Position numbers and translations under genes: made by a program | In this document: piece after piece, positions 24,852 to 39,467 of the stretch | How positions within the stretch are numbered: the stretch's first letter is position 1 | How the letters are laid out: each line of letters begins with the position of its first letter | Notes under the pieces: model-generated | What the model was told of the DNA's origin: nothing | The model's database searches: none | The model's input: only the letters and a program-made list of their open reading frames with translations | Assembly (NCBI RefSeq): GCF_947507565.1 | Contig: NC_089194.1 | Span: 2,033,694 to 2,097,693, forward strand | Direction of reading: 5' to 3' | Length of the DNA: 64,000 nucleotides | Origin: Oscarella lobularis | Lineage: Eukaryota > Porifera > Homoscleromorpha > Homosclerophorida > Oscarellidae

Positions 24852-26114
24852 TCACACATTTATGTTTGCTTTTCTCTCTCTCTCTCTCTCTCTCTCCATC
24901 TCGTACACTCGAAACTTTTCCATATCGGCGGCAGCGTAGAGAACGGCGCCGGCGCCGCCACCGGCGCTGGACAGATACGACGTCGGACGGCGCTCGTAAT
25001 CGGCGACATTCGCCTGTATTCCCGTACCATCGCAGATGCCCGTCACCGTGCCGTTCGCCTGCACGGTCGACACGAGACCGGCCCATGCGTTCTCAATCAC
25101 GCTCTTGTAGTCGTCGTACGGCAACCAATTGTTCATAACGCCTCGTATGAACGAAGTTAGAAACATGGCCGTGGCAGACGTTTCAAGAAACGTCGTCGTC
25201 TCGTTGACGACCTGATGAAATCGTCCGTCATTCGGTGCCTGATATTTGGCAAGTCCAGCCGCTTGACGTTGAAAAATTTTCAATGTTTCTTTATAGTTTT
25301 GCGAGGTCTTGGACATTTTCATTTCGAGCGCTTCGACGTGGCTCATAAAGGCCCAGCCGTTGCCCCGTCCCCATTTACAACACGAATTGTGACCGTCCAA
25401 ATCGTTGTAACCGTGATAGAATATACCGTCGCTTTCGTCCTGCAAATGACCGGAAAAGGTCAATTGTTGTTTCAGGACTTGCTCAGCTCGACTCTGATTC
25501 GCTTCGTAGATGCTGAGGCGTGCCAAGAGCGTGAGTCCCATGTACATGTCGTCAATCCAAAGTATGCTGTGATTACCGTCGCTTTCGCCGGACCACGACG
25601 CGTCGCGCGAAAACGTTCCATCGGCGAGGCGTTTGGGCCAGCCGAGTATGTACTGATCTGCGACCTTTTTTGCTATGAGAAGATCGTCTGGATTTGATTC
25701 GTTCGTCGTTTCGTAGCGACGTAGGTAGGCAATGGGGAAGAGACCGAGTGAATCCCCTACAGCACCGCCAAACGCAATGTGTTCTCCGTGGAGAAGTTTG
25801 TAGCCATAGGCGGCTGGATTTGTCGTGAAGGCGTTGAGGTGGGAGGTTAGTTGGGAGGCGTAGTCGATTCCAAACGTTATATTGGCTCTATAAAGGCCGT
25901 CTACTACGATAGCGCCGCCGTACCCCCAGAAGATGAAGTGATCCGCGTTGCGGATGAAAGAGTCGCCGACTTTTCTGCATGGGGAAGGCGTGGAAGTTTA
26001 AATTTAGAAACGCTTTGTGGAATCTTTCGATTACTTGGCTACTTCTGCCGGAGTAAGAAGGCTCAAGACAATAGGAATATTACACGCTAGGAGGAGGACT
26101 ACAAAGGACTTCAT
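24852..26114 (-). CDS. Secreted GH105-like glycoside hydrolase (unsaturated rhamnogalacturonyl hydrolase family)
   Basis: Alpha/alpha-barrel hydrolase related to YteR/GH105, a family that cleaves unsaturated uronyl residues left by polysaccharide lyases. Start ATG 26112-26114 encodes a signal peptide (KSFVVLLLACNIPIVLS). A single intron (about 25975-26045) interrupts it after TPAEVAK. Family motifs are HGEHIAFGG, ILWIDDMYMGLTLLARL (catalytic Asp region), CKWGRGNGWAFMSHVEAL and TFLETSATAMF. The reading frame ends in an ER-repeat tail encoded by a CT microsatellite (24873-24897), so the true C-terminus may be recent drift. The family is mainly bacterial and fungal; one intron in an otherwise intron-dense neighbourhood is consistent with acquisition by transfer. 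Confidence 0.86.
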
Positions 26115-26719
26115 CTCTCTCTCTTCGTAAGAATCACGTGAATTTCAATTAGTCTAATCACTCGCTTCTCTCTAATTGAATTAACAACGATGGAGGTCCA
26201 GTGTCTAAGGAGATAACCAGCGGTTGAAAGAATCCGGGCAGCAACGTGAGTCATGACGACGTAACCTGACGTGAGATATCTATGACGTATTGTCACCCTA
26301 CGTCTGGACATCACGTGCTTTAGTCACAAGATCGACGTTGCGTTGTTCGCTTTCTCCAGTCCGGATCGCCTCTTTCTTTTTCAGTCAAAATACCGACAGA
26401 ATACCGACTTTTGAGTCAAAATGCCGTCTAAAGACGAAGACAAACGAGACGAAGACTGTACCGACTGAGGAACGGACGAAAAGGCCCCCATTCTCGACGG
26501 AGGCATAAACTCGCCAACGCGTTCGTTTGACGAGAAAGACGCCGAAGCAGGAGGCTCGGAGAAACGAGGAAAACAAGGCGGAAGCAAAGGGGGCCTCGTC
26601 ATCTCCTTCATAACGCTCATCTTCTCCATTCCGGCTCTAATCGGCGCCTGATGTTGGCCCGCGCTGCTCATTGGTAAGAATTCGGGGGGGATAGCGATCG
26701 TTTGTGACGTCATTTCTGT

Positions 26720-27238
26720 GATGGAAGGTCTGTTCTCTGGAACGGTGACCGGTGCAGCGCGGAAAATTGGCCACGCCGTGGGCATTTCAATTACGGCGAC
26801 GCTTCTCTTCTTTCTCAACGTCTATATCATCTACAAGGCTAGAAAACGACCTCCGCCCGATAAATACGGGCCAATGATATTGGTCCTTTTTGCTACAATT
26901 TTCATCATTGCCGATCCTCTGCGTCACGTGCTCTTAGATACGGGTCTTTGGCCTTCTTGGACACCAAACGGATTGGTAACGAACGCGTGGGCGGGCGGGA
27001 AAAAGGAGAAATAATTAATATTAATTATTTATTGTAGCAAGGGTTGGAGTATCGTCATCATTGTGAACATGAGAATGTCACGTGTTTGACGCCGGTCGGA
27101 ATTCTTTTTACGTGTGTTCTTACGTATACGGGTTTTCTGCTTCTTGCCATTGGTGTTCTGTGGAATGCCAGCATTGTGCAACAATGTAAAAAGATTCGAC
27201 GGCGTTGGAGGGAACTGCGCGCGCGCGCTAAGCACTAA
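26720..27238 (+). CDS. Small multi-pass membrane protein, not recognised
   Basis: Two exons joined after DTGLWPSWTPNGL (donor about 26977, acceptor about 27037). Three clear hydrophobic helices are seen: ISITATLLFFLNVYIIY, ILVLFATIFIIADPLRHVLL and GILFTCVLTYTGFLLLAIGV. The tail is basic (KKIRRRWRELRARAKH). An upstream open stretch (26484-26640) encodes another possible helix, LVISFITLIFSIPALIG, and the ATG at 26421 is in the same frame. However, a stop at 26466 and no clean donor block a simple join, so the real N-terminus is uncertain. I do not assign a function. Confidence 0.5.
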
Positions 27239-27710
27239 GAGAATCTCCGTACTTTTGTCTTTCAAATGAGAAACATTTTATTAATCTTAATGATGATTTG
27301 CTGATAAATCCTTTGAAGGCAGTTGGCAGGTCTGACGTGGTTGATAAAGTGGTTGAAAATTTGGAAGAAAAAAGGTGGTGGAAATTTCTATTTCGCTGAC
27401 ACAAAATAGCAATATTTTAGATGTGATATGTTTTGAGACTGTATTGACTCTTTATGATGGCTGTAGTTTAAAGCACGCTACGCGCTAGCTTCAGCTTGAT
27501 TTTCGTGACGAGATACGTTTTGAAACAAATCATAGTAAAAAGAATCTTGCTTTGGAATTGTTGCTGTAGGTTTGGGCACGTCACCACGGTCCGGGACATT
27601 CGCACCACACGTTGAGGTAAATATATTCTTAGGATGTGTACGTACTGGGGTAAAGACCTACAACAGACTACAAAAAAACCCCATTGTTGTGTTCTTTTTG
27701 GAGGCGTGCG
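27239..27710. other. Intergenic region, convergent
   Basis: About 470 bp of AT-rich DNA between the membrane-protein stop and the end of transporter copy A. The tandem duplication unit begins at about 27607 (cacgttgaggtaaatat). Nothing else is visible. Confidence 0.6.
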
Positions 27711-30082
27711 CTACTTGCTAGAAATTGGTTTGATTTTATTTTTTCGTTGGTGTTGTACGAGAGGAACGACTAGATAGAGCAAAGCGCCCAATATCGACAC
27801 ACTTCCTCCGACGTAAAACGCCGACTCGTAGCTTTCAGTCGCATCAAATATCCATCCTACAATCGGCGTCATATACAAAATTTTTCTCTTTAGATCTCTA
27901 ATTTTCTAACCTGCAATGGGCGGGGCAAGCAAAGTGAAAGGACTTCGGAAGGCCATGGTGAAGCCAGTTGCCTGAGTCATCCTCTCAGCGCCAACGAAGT
28001 CCCTCAGGGCGACGGAATCAAGTGTAACGGCACTTCCACTCAGAATCCCAATAGCGCACGCGTGCGTCAATAACGCTGGTAAGTTTGATATTGCTGAAGC
28101 GGCGATCGTAGATACTCCTAGTAGAAATATACCTCCCTGTAGGAGGTAGAATCGATTCGTTTTTTTCCACTGTCCAATCCAGCCGGCACTAAAACGGCCA
28201 ATGAGTTCACCTACGCCATAAAGTATGACAACGAGAGATGACTGATGCTCAGACTTAGTTAGGTCTTGAGCCAAGGAAACCTAAAAAAACAACAAAAGTA
28301 GTTTTAAAAATCATTGAATCTTTTGCTGACCATGTGGACGAGAGATATGGAATAGCCAAAGAAACCGAGGCTTCGTCCTAATCCGATTGCGAGAACGTAG
28401 GGATTTCGTAGCAACTCCCAATCAATTGACGACTTCCGTTTTAGAGGAACTGTCTCATTGACGTCACGGTTGTTGGCGGCGCCGGGGGCCCCACTGGGCC
28501 CTCCTCCCTCTAACGTCGTTCCGTTTTGAATAGCAACAACGTAGCTTATTGTGTCTGGGTCTTTTTCTTCCTTCACTTCCACTCTCGTGTTTTTATCAAC
28601 GTTTGACTCGCCGCTTCCGTAGGTGAGACAAAACAGAACTAAGAGTGAAACAAGAAGACCAAATAGTCGTATTGTCCACCGCCATCCGAAAGCGTTCAAC
28701 ATCATAGAGTAGGTTAGTCCAAAGGTCAGTATTCCGATCCCCGTACCTGAGGTCGCGACGCCCATGATTTGTGAAAAGTGTTTGGGATGGTAGACTTGCA
28801 GTGTTGATATAGTAGTAATGTCGACGAGACCAATTCCAAAACCTCCACCGACGCTAAAAAGTAGTACGAAAGGCAATAAATTGTGCACAAACGACGAGGC
28901 GATTGTAGAACAGGCAGTGACAAGAGCCCCGACGACGGCCGTTTTACGACGACCGAATTTATCCGAAAGTGCTCCAGCGAAAGCGCTGGAGAGAAAGTAG
29001 GCGGACAGAAGAACCGATCCCGTCCATGCTAACAAAAAGAGAACGTGAAGGAAGCTAAGGAGGACATAAAACTAATTAAGCCTGTGGTGAGGTGTCTAAC
29101 TAAGTGGGCGGGTATGAATAAGTACTGAATAATTTGTTTTATTAATTAATTAAGTTTACCTGTGGGACCTCGTCCTGCTCCAAATCCACCGCAGCCTCGG
29201 GTATCATTTCCTTCACTGCCAGTGGTTTTTACGGTTTCGTTGTCTGTCGTTAGTTTCGTCGTCGTGTTTATCCCGTCGTCATCGCCGCCGGCGAAGCAAG
29301 GAGGTTTGAGGAGTTCGTTGACGAGCAGAGAGATGGAGTAGAGTTTTCCGAAAAGAACGAGGTTGGCGTAGAATGATACGAATATGACGGCAAAGCGGCA
29401 GAACTTATAGCTTTTCTTGCCGCCGCCGCTCAAAATCTGTTGCTGGTCTTCGAGCATATCCGCATCAACTTGAAGGACTCGACGGCGAGTAGTCAGCATG
29501 CACTGCGAAGGCGTTTGGCGGTGTACAGTATATATACGGCAAGTCTGTCTTTTCGGATTTCTAGGCGTGCGCTGTTGGTATTTGCCAAGGGTTAAGAAAT
29601 TCCCTTCCTCGCCAATATTAATACTATTATAACAAACCTAAGCTTCCTAGCGTTTAATTAAGTATGTGCCTGTAAGATAGCGTAGGAAAGGGATTGGAAA
29701 CACCCCCTTGTCACGTGATTTCTCGTGAGGCTAACTCTGTTACGGCCCACCCCGGACGTGGCCCTAGGGAAAAGTGCCTCACGCTTCAGTTTAGATTTTG
29801 CCGAACCCCATAGCATGCTCAAAGCAATGTCCAGTTGTTCAGAAATCTAAAGTAAGTCGATTCTTTTCGCTCGTGCTCCAGCTTTTCATGCCAACGCGCA
29901 TCGCACTGCATGCTTTCTTGATCTTGCATGACACATTAACTCTGTCTTCGTATTACATAGTCGCGGTGGCCCCGCGCGAAACTCTAGCCAAGGAACGCAG
30001 GTACGAGGTTAGGGCCTCTGCATGCTTCGAAAAAGTCGTTGTTGTCGGAAAAACGGTTTTTAACTCTGTGAGGGCGTTACCG
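27607..30082. repeat. Tandem duplication unit A (complete)
   Basis: 2.48 kb unit from cacgttgaggtaaat to the next occurrence of the same sequence. It contains transporter copy A and its upstream region. Long stretches match units B and C at nearly every base. Confidence 0.9.
27711..29499 (-). CDS. MFS transporter, monocarboxylate-transporter-like (copy A)
   Basis: Major-facilitator membrane protein most like SLC16/MCT proteins, which carry monocarboxylates or related organic acids with protons. Four exons. Exon 1 encodes a short cytoplasmic start, a first helix (FAVIFVSFYANLVLFG) and an extracellular loop with Asn-X-Thr sites. Exon 2 has AWTGSVLLSAYFLSSAFAGALSDKFGRRK, whose DKFGRRK is the MFS loop 2-3 motif. 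The six-helix halves are split by a charged loop (about 28450-28620). Exon 3 has GVGELIGRFSAGWIGQWKK. Exon 4 ends with IKPISSK; stop 27711-27713. Start ATG 29497-29499. TCACGTGA lies 213 bp upstream. The substrate is unknown. Confidence 0.88.
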
Positions 30083-31473
30083 CACGTTGAGGTAAATATA
30101 TTTAGGAATATTCCTACGATGTGTACGTACTGGGTAAAGACCTACAACAGACTACAAAAAAAACCATCGTTATAAGAGTGAAACAAGAAGACCAAATAGT
30201 CGTATTGTCCACCGCCATCCGAAAGCGTGTTTGGGATGGTAGACTTGCAGTGTTGATATGCTAGCAATGTCGACGAGACTAATTCCAAAACCTCCACTGA
30301 CGCTAAAAAGTAGTACGAAAGGCAATAAATTGTGCACAAACGACGAGGCGATTGTAGAACAGGCAGTGACAAGAGCCCCGACGACGGCCGTTTTACGACG
30401 ACCGAATTTATCCGAAAGTGCTCCAGCGAAAGCGCTGGAGAGAAAGTAGGCGGACAGAAGAACCAATCCCGTCCATGCTAACAAAAAGAGAACTAGAAGG
30501 AAGTGAAGGAGGACACTAAATTAATTAAGCCTGCGGACCTGTGGTTGGTTAGGGTGAATGTTTAATTATTAATTGACACTAAGTGGGCGGGTATGAAAAC
30601 ATAGTCTACGTAAGTACTGAATAATTCGTTTTATTAATTAAGTAACTAAATTTACTTGTGGAACCTCGTCCTGCTCCAAATCCACCGCAGCCTCGGGTAT
30701 CATTTCCTTCACTGCCAGTGGGTTTTACGGTTTCGTTGTCTGTCGTTAGTTTCGTCGTCGTGTTTATCCCGTCGTCATCGCCGCCGGCGAAGCAAGGAGG
30801 TTTGAGAAGTTCGTTGACGAGCAGAGAGATGGAGAAGAGTTTTCCGAAAAGAACGAGGTTGGTGTAAAATGATACGAATATGACGGCAAAGCGGCAGAAC
30901 TTATAGCGAGTACTTTTCTTGCCGCGCTCAAAATCTGTTGCTGGTCTCTAGCATCATCGGCCGTGCGTGATCAGAGTCCACCGTTGAAGTTTTATGGACT
31001 CGGCGAGTCAGCGTGTACTTGCGAAGACGTTTTGCTGTGTATGTACGGCATGAATGTCTTTAAGGGTTAAGAAATTCCCTTCCTCGCCAATATTAATACT
31101 ATTATAGGCTTCCTAGCGTTTAATTACGTATGCACCCCTTGTCACGTGATTTCTCGTGAGGCTAACACCCCGGACGTACTACCGACGTAGCCCTAGGGAA
31201 AAGTGCCTCACGCTTCAGTTTAGATTCTGCCGAACCCCATAGCCTGCTCAAAGCAAGGTCCAGTTGTTCAGAAATCTAAAGTAAGTCGATTCTTTTCGCT
31301 CGTGCTCCAGCTTTTCATGCTAACGCGCATCACACTGCTTTCTTTGTCTTCGTATTACATAGTCGCCGTGGACCCGCGCGAAACTCTAGCCAAGGAACGC
31401 AGGTACGAGGTTAGGGCCTCGAAAAAGTCGTTGTTGTCGGAAAAACGGTTTTAACTCTGTGGGGGCGTTACCG
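30083..31473. repeat. Tandem duplication unit B (internally deleted)
   Basis: 1.39 kb unit between the same boundary sequences. It lacks two blocks present in A and C: about 950 bp (A 27690-28639; junction near 30171) and about 80 bp (A 28694-28775; junction near 30226). Confidence 0.88.
30171..30957 (-). pseudogene. MFS transporter copy B, decayed
   Basis: The middle copy keeps exon 1 and the first part of exon 2 only. The start region has lost one base relative to copy A just after the initiating ATG, which puts a TGA in frame within ten codons. The last base of exon 1 is changed at the donor. Exons 3 and 4 and the end of exon 2 are deleted. It cannot make a transporter. Confidence 0.88.
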
Positions 31474-31584
31474 CACGTTGAGGTAAATATATTTAGGAAT
31501 ATTCCTAGGATGTGTACGTACTGTGGTAAAGACCTACAACAGACTACAAAAAAACCATCGTTGTGTTCTTTTTGGAGGCGTGCG

Positions 31585-33373
31585 CTACTTGCTAGAAATT
31601 GGTTTGATTTGATTTTTTCGTCGGTGTTGTACGAGAGGAACGACTAGATAGAGCAAAGCGCCCAATATCGACACACTTCCTCCGACGTAAAACGCCGACT
31701 CGTAGCTTTCAGCCGTATCAAATATCCATCCTACAATCGGCGTCATATACAAAATTTTTCTCTTTAGATCTCTAATTTTCTAACCTGCAATGGGCGGGGC
31801 AAGCAAAGTGAAAGGGCTTCGGAAGGCAAAGGTGAAGCCAGTTGCCTGAGTCATCCTCTCAGCGCCAACGAAGTCCCTCAGGGCAACGGAATCAAGTGTA
31901 ACGGCACTTCCACTCAGAATCCCAATAGCGCACGCGTGCGTCAATAACGCTGGTAAGTTTGATATTGCTGAAGCGGCGATCGTAGATACTCCTAGTAGAA
32001 ATATAGCTCCCTGTAGGAGGTAGAATCGATTCGTTTTTTTCCACTGTCCGATCCAGCCGGCACTAAAACGGCCAATGAGTTCACCTACGCCATAAAGTAT
32101 GACAACGAGAGATGACTGAAACTCAGACTTAGTTAGGTCTTGAGCCAAGGAAACCTAAAAAACAGTAACATTACTATTTAAAAATTGATATAATTTTTGG
32201 GCTGACCATGTGGACGAGAGATATGGAATAGCCAAAGAAACCGAGACTTCGTCCTAATCCGATTGCGAGAACGTAGGGATTTCGTAGCAACTCCCAATCA
32301 ATTGACGACTTCCGTTTTAGAGGAACTGTCTCATTGACGTCACGGTTGTTGGCGGCGCCGGGGGCCCCACTGGGCCCTCCTCCCTCTAACGTCGTTCCGT
32401 TTTGAATTGCAACAACGTAGCTTATTGTGTCTGGGTCTTTTGCTTCCTTCACTTCCACTATCATGTCTTTTGATTCGCCGCTCCCGTAGGTGAGACAAAA
32501 CAGAACTAAGAGTGAAACAAGAAGACCAAATAATCGTATTGTCCACCGCCATCCGAAAGCGTTCAACATCATAGAGTAGGTTAGTCCAAAGGTCAGTATT
32601 CCGATCCCCGAACCTGACGTTGCGACGCCCATGATTTGCGAAAAGTGTTTGGGATGGTAGATTTGCAGTGTTGATATGCTTGCAATGTCGACGAAACTAA
32701 TTCCAAAACCTCCGCCGACGCTGAATAGTAGTACGAAAGGCAGTAAATTGTGCACAAACGACGAGGCGATTGTAGAACAGGTGGTGATAAGAGCTCCGAC
32801 GACGGCCGTTTTACGACGACCGAATTTATCCGAAAGTGCTCCAGCGAAAGCGCTGGAGAGAAAGTAGGCGGACAGAAGAACCGATCCCGTCCATGCTAAT
32901 AAAAGAGAACGTGAAGGAAGCTAAGGAGGAAATTAATTAATTAATTAATTAATTAATTAAGGCTGCGGGCCTGTGGTTAGTGTGGATGTTTATTGACTAA
33001 CTAAGTGGGCGGGTATGAAAAACATAGTCTACGTAAGTGTCGAATAATTAGTCTAAGTAAGTTTACCAGTGGGACCGCGTCCTGCTCCGAATCCACCGCA
33101 GCCTCGGGTATCATTTCCTTCACTGCCAGTGGTTTTTACGGTTTCGTTGTCTGTCGTTAGTTTCGTCGTGTTTATCCCGTCGTCATGACCGCCGGCGAGG
33201 CAAGGAGGTTTGAGGAGTTCGGAGTAGAGTTTTCCGAGAAGAACGAGGTTGGCGTAGAATGATACGAATATGACGGCAAAGCGGCAGAACTTATAGCGAG
33301 TACTTTTCTTGCCTCCGCCGCTCAAAATCTGTTGCTGGTCTTCTAGTATCATTGGCCGCATGATCAGAGTCAA
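31585..33373 (-). CDS. MFS transporter, monocarboxylate-transporter-like (copy C)
   Basis: Same four-exon structure and motifs as copy A (DKFGRRK, FSAGWIGQWKK, IKPISSK*), with all splice sites and the frame intact. Exon 1 lacks a seven-residue segment (SISLLVN in A) without shifting frame and has a different N-terminus. The central loop is a few residues shorter. Substitutions are scattered, so both outer copies are likely functional. Stop 31585-31587; start ATG 33371-33373. Confidence 0.87.
32931..32960. repeat. (TTAA)n microsatellite
   Basis: Thirty bases of AATTAATT repeats in intron 1 of transporter copy C; absent from the same place in copies A and B. Similar arrays occur at 15864-15897, 35522-35549 and 53991-54018, all in introns. 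Confidence 0.9.
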
Positions 33374-33669
33374 CCGTTGAAGTTTTTTTTGGACTCGGCG
33401 AGTCAGCGTGTACTGCGAAGGCCTTTTGCGGTGTATAGTATATATACGGCATGTCTGTCTTTTCGGGCTTCTATTCTAAGCGTGCGCTGTCACTGTCAGG
33501 GGTCAAATAATTCAGATGCCCACTTCTTCGCCAACCAAGCTTCCTAGCATGTAATAACTGACTGCATTGCATTATGTAGCATATAAAATTACATAAGGTT
33601 TGAGGAATGCGTCCACGTGCTTCAAACGTACGGGTAAATGGTATTATCCGGGAGTTGTCGCTCAAGACA

Positions 33670-36112
<2,443 letters not shown>

Positions 36113-36197
36113 AAAGGCGGTCGCATCGGTTAACTGTATGTATTATTGTTCTGTGAGTCCGGGATATCGTTATTGCGCACGTGGTCTCTCGTCGAAC

Positions 36198-37958
36198 ATG
36201 GCTTCGGCGGATCCTGAGCTTCAGGACGGTCTGTCGGCGTCGAAACTCTTTTCAAATGGAAGTGGACTTACTTACAAGTTAGTACGAACGCGCCTAAGCG
36301 CTTAGAATCGAAGATTCGCGACGTTTCGACTTTTTCGTTGTAGCGACTTCATCATTCTTCCCGGCTACATCGATTTTCCAGCCGACGACGTAGTAAGTTA
36401 TTGAAAAATGCACGTTTTATGGCACGTTTAGCTATTTTGCACAGGATCTACAGTCGCCTTTTACGAAAAATATTCGTTTGAACAGACCCTTTGTCAGTTC
36501 GCCTATGGACACTGTAACAGGTGCTACATCTACTCTACTTCATTTCAATTATATAACTAACTGTTTTTTTGAAGAGGGGACGATGGCAATTGCTATGGCT
36601 GTATGTGAGAGTTTTATGGGATTTTTCTTAATATTTTTCTAGCTTTTGGGAGGAATTGGCGTCATTCATCATAATTGTTCAATTGAATCGCAAGCGGAAG
36701 AAGTTAAAAAAGTGAAAGTAAGTCATCTACTCTACATTCATTGGGGGAGAAAAATTCAATTTTTCTTTTCAGAAATATAAACAAGGCTTTATCCTGGATC
36801 CTGTCGTTCTGTCGCCTAGCAACGTAATCAGGGACGTGATAGAAGTGAAAAATAGATGCGGATTCTCTGGAATTCCAGTCACAGGTCAATATTGATCAGA
36901 AGAAGAATTCAAAATTAAAATAATTTTCTTAGACAACGGGAAAGTGGGCGGGAAGCTTCTTGGTTTGATATCGGCTAGGGACTTTGATTTCATGTCCAAA
37001 GACAGTTATGACACTCCCGTTTCAAAAGTAGAATTATATGGAGAAAAATTACTTTTTAAATTAATAAATCAATACAGGTTATGACGAAGAGAAGTGACCT
37101 TGTTTGCGCCTTGTATGGATGCTCATTACCAGAGGCAAACAAAATAATGCAAGAGAGCAAAAAAGGTCATTTCAATGTCTTAGTAAATTAATTTCAAATT
37201 ATTTCAATTATTAAATAATCAAGGCAAACTACCTATTATTAATGAAGCGGATGAACTTGTTGCTCTCATTGCTCGAACTGATTTAAAAAAGAGTCGCGAT
37301 TTTCCCTTTGCTTCAAAAGACTCCAAAAAACAATTGAGAGGTTTCAAAATGAATCAATAAATTAGAATTAATATAAATCTATGTATACAGTTGCAGCTGC
37401 TATTGGAACGCGAGAAGAAGACAAGAGAAGACTTGATGCTTTAGTGAAAAACGATTTGGATGCCGTTGTTCTTGTGAGCTGTGAATTCATATGTCATGTG
37501 ACCAAGAAGTGTATCTATCTGCCTGCCATAGGATTCTTCTCAGGGAAATTCTTCCTATCAGATTGACATGATCAAGTTTGTAAAGAAGGTTGATTAATAT
37601 TACATTATGTAGCAAACTCACTTGCTATTTAGACGTACCCTGACCTTGACATTGTAGCAGGAAATGGTATTGATAGATACATCAAGTTATAGATTATTAT
37701 TAATTATACGTGTAGTTGTTACAATTTCTCAGGCTAAAAATTTAATTGAAGCTGGAGCAGATGGACTTCGCGTTGGAATGGGAAGTGGTTCTATTTGCAT
37801 AACGCAAGAGGTGATGGCCGTTGGAAGACCACAGGCAACAGCTGTCTACAAAGTAGCACAATACGCGAGAAAGTTTGGAATTCCGATAATTGCTGATGGA
37901 GGAATTCAAAATGTTGGTCACATTTCAAAAGCTTTATCACTGGGAGCATCAACTGGTA

Positions 37959-37990
<32 letters not shown>

Positions 37991-38658
37991 AAAAGTTACT
38001 TTTACTTATATAAGTTATGATGGGATCTCTTCTTGCTGGAACTACTGAATCTCCCGGAGAATTTTATTTTCAGGATGGCGTTCGTTTGAAGCGTTACCGT
38101 GGTAATAATTTGGGATATAGAGAAAATTTAAATTTTTTTGAAATAATTAATTAAGGAATGGGCTCGTTGTCTGCTATGGAGCAAAAGGGATCTCAGAATA
38201 GATATTTCTCGTAAATTGAAAGTATAGCATAGTTTGTTTTTGATGTGAAAAATTGAACAGGGAATCTGACAAAGTACGCGTGGCTCAAGGCGTTTCTGGA
38301 TCCGTGGTTGATAAGGGTTCTATTTATCGTTTTGTGCCATATCTTTCCGCTGGTAAATTAATTAATTAATGAAAATATTGATGATAATGATTTTTAGGGT
38401 TGCAACACAGCTGTCAGGATATGGGTGCAAGAAGTCTATCTTTACTCAAGTAAGACGATTAATGAAATAAGGAGTTAAATTTAATTAGGAAAGTAACGTA
38501 GAAAAATGACGTACGATGGAGAATTGAGATTTGAAAAGAGAACGGTTTCTTCTCAAGCGGAAGGAGGTGTTCACGGTCTTCATTCGTAAGTGCTATATAA
38601 TTTTCTACGTACGTATTTAAGCCCGAGGTATTTTAGGTATGAAAAACGGTACTTCTAA
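36198..38658 (+). CDS. IMPDH: Inosine-5'-monophosphate dehydrogenase
   Basis: Oxidises IMP to XMP, the committed step of GTP synthesis, in the cytosol. Start ATG 36198 gives [18 protein letters not shown]. Catalytic-barrel and CBS (Bateman) modules follow in family order: [25 protein letters not shown], then CBS pair (about 36780-37330), then [20 protein letters not shown] with the catalytic Cys at 37796-37798, [19 protein letters not shown], and the mobile flap [17 protein letters not shown]-terminal residues HSYEKRYF precede TAA 38656-38658. About 15 introns, one with a CATA microsatellite (37959-37988). It follows DLD by 85 bp; a CACGTG (36178-36183) sits 14 bp before the ATG. Confidence 0.98.
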
Positions 38659-38752
38659 CAAAGACATTTTATGTGTACTTCTAGGAGCATGTGCGCTGAT
38701 TAATTAGATCATTGACGTGCGCTAGCGTTCCCACGAGAGAAACGCCAGGGAG

Positions 38753-39338
<586 letters not shown>

Positions 39339-39373
39339 ACTAACGGGCTTTTGTATGACGTAGTCCGTATTGC

Positions 39374-39379
39374 AATAAA
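39374..39379 (+). promoter_or_regulatory. Polyadenylation signal of RPS23
   Basis: AATAAA 36 bp after the stop codon. Confidence 0.75.
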
Positions 39380-39467
39380 GGTTTTCCTTGGTTAATAGTC
39401 ACGTGTTGTCTTTGCGTCACTGTGGTAATGAGTCCCGAATGTCCACGTCAGTACATTTGTCTTCCCC

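Larger units (their letters stand above)
31474..33555. repeat. Tandem duplication unit C (complete)
   Basis: Third unit with transporter copy C. Similarity to A fades near 33555, upstream of the DLD gene. Confidence 0.85.

Noticed and set aside
28480-28510. GGGGGCCCC in transporter copies A and C as another dispersed element
   Set aside because: It is coding (Gly-Ala-Pro-rich loop) and lacks the TTTT-GGGG half, so it was not counted. The same applies to 16188-16197 in POMGNT1.
29798-30175. Open frames on + between transporter units
   Set aside because: They lie in the duplicated intergenic spacer, are not preserved in the unit B/C equivalent, and have no domain.
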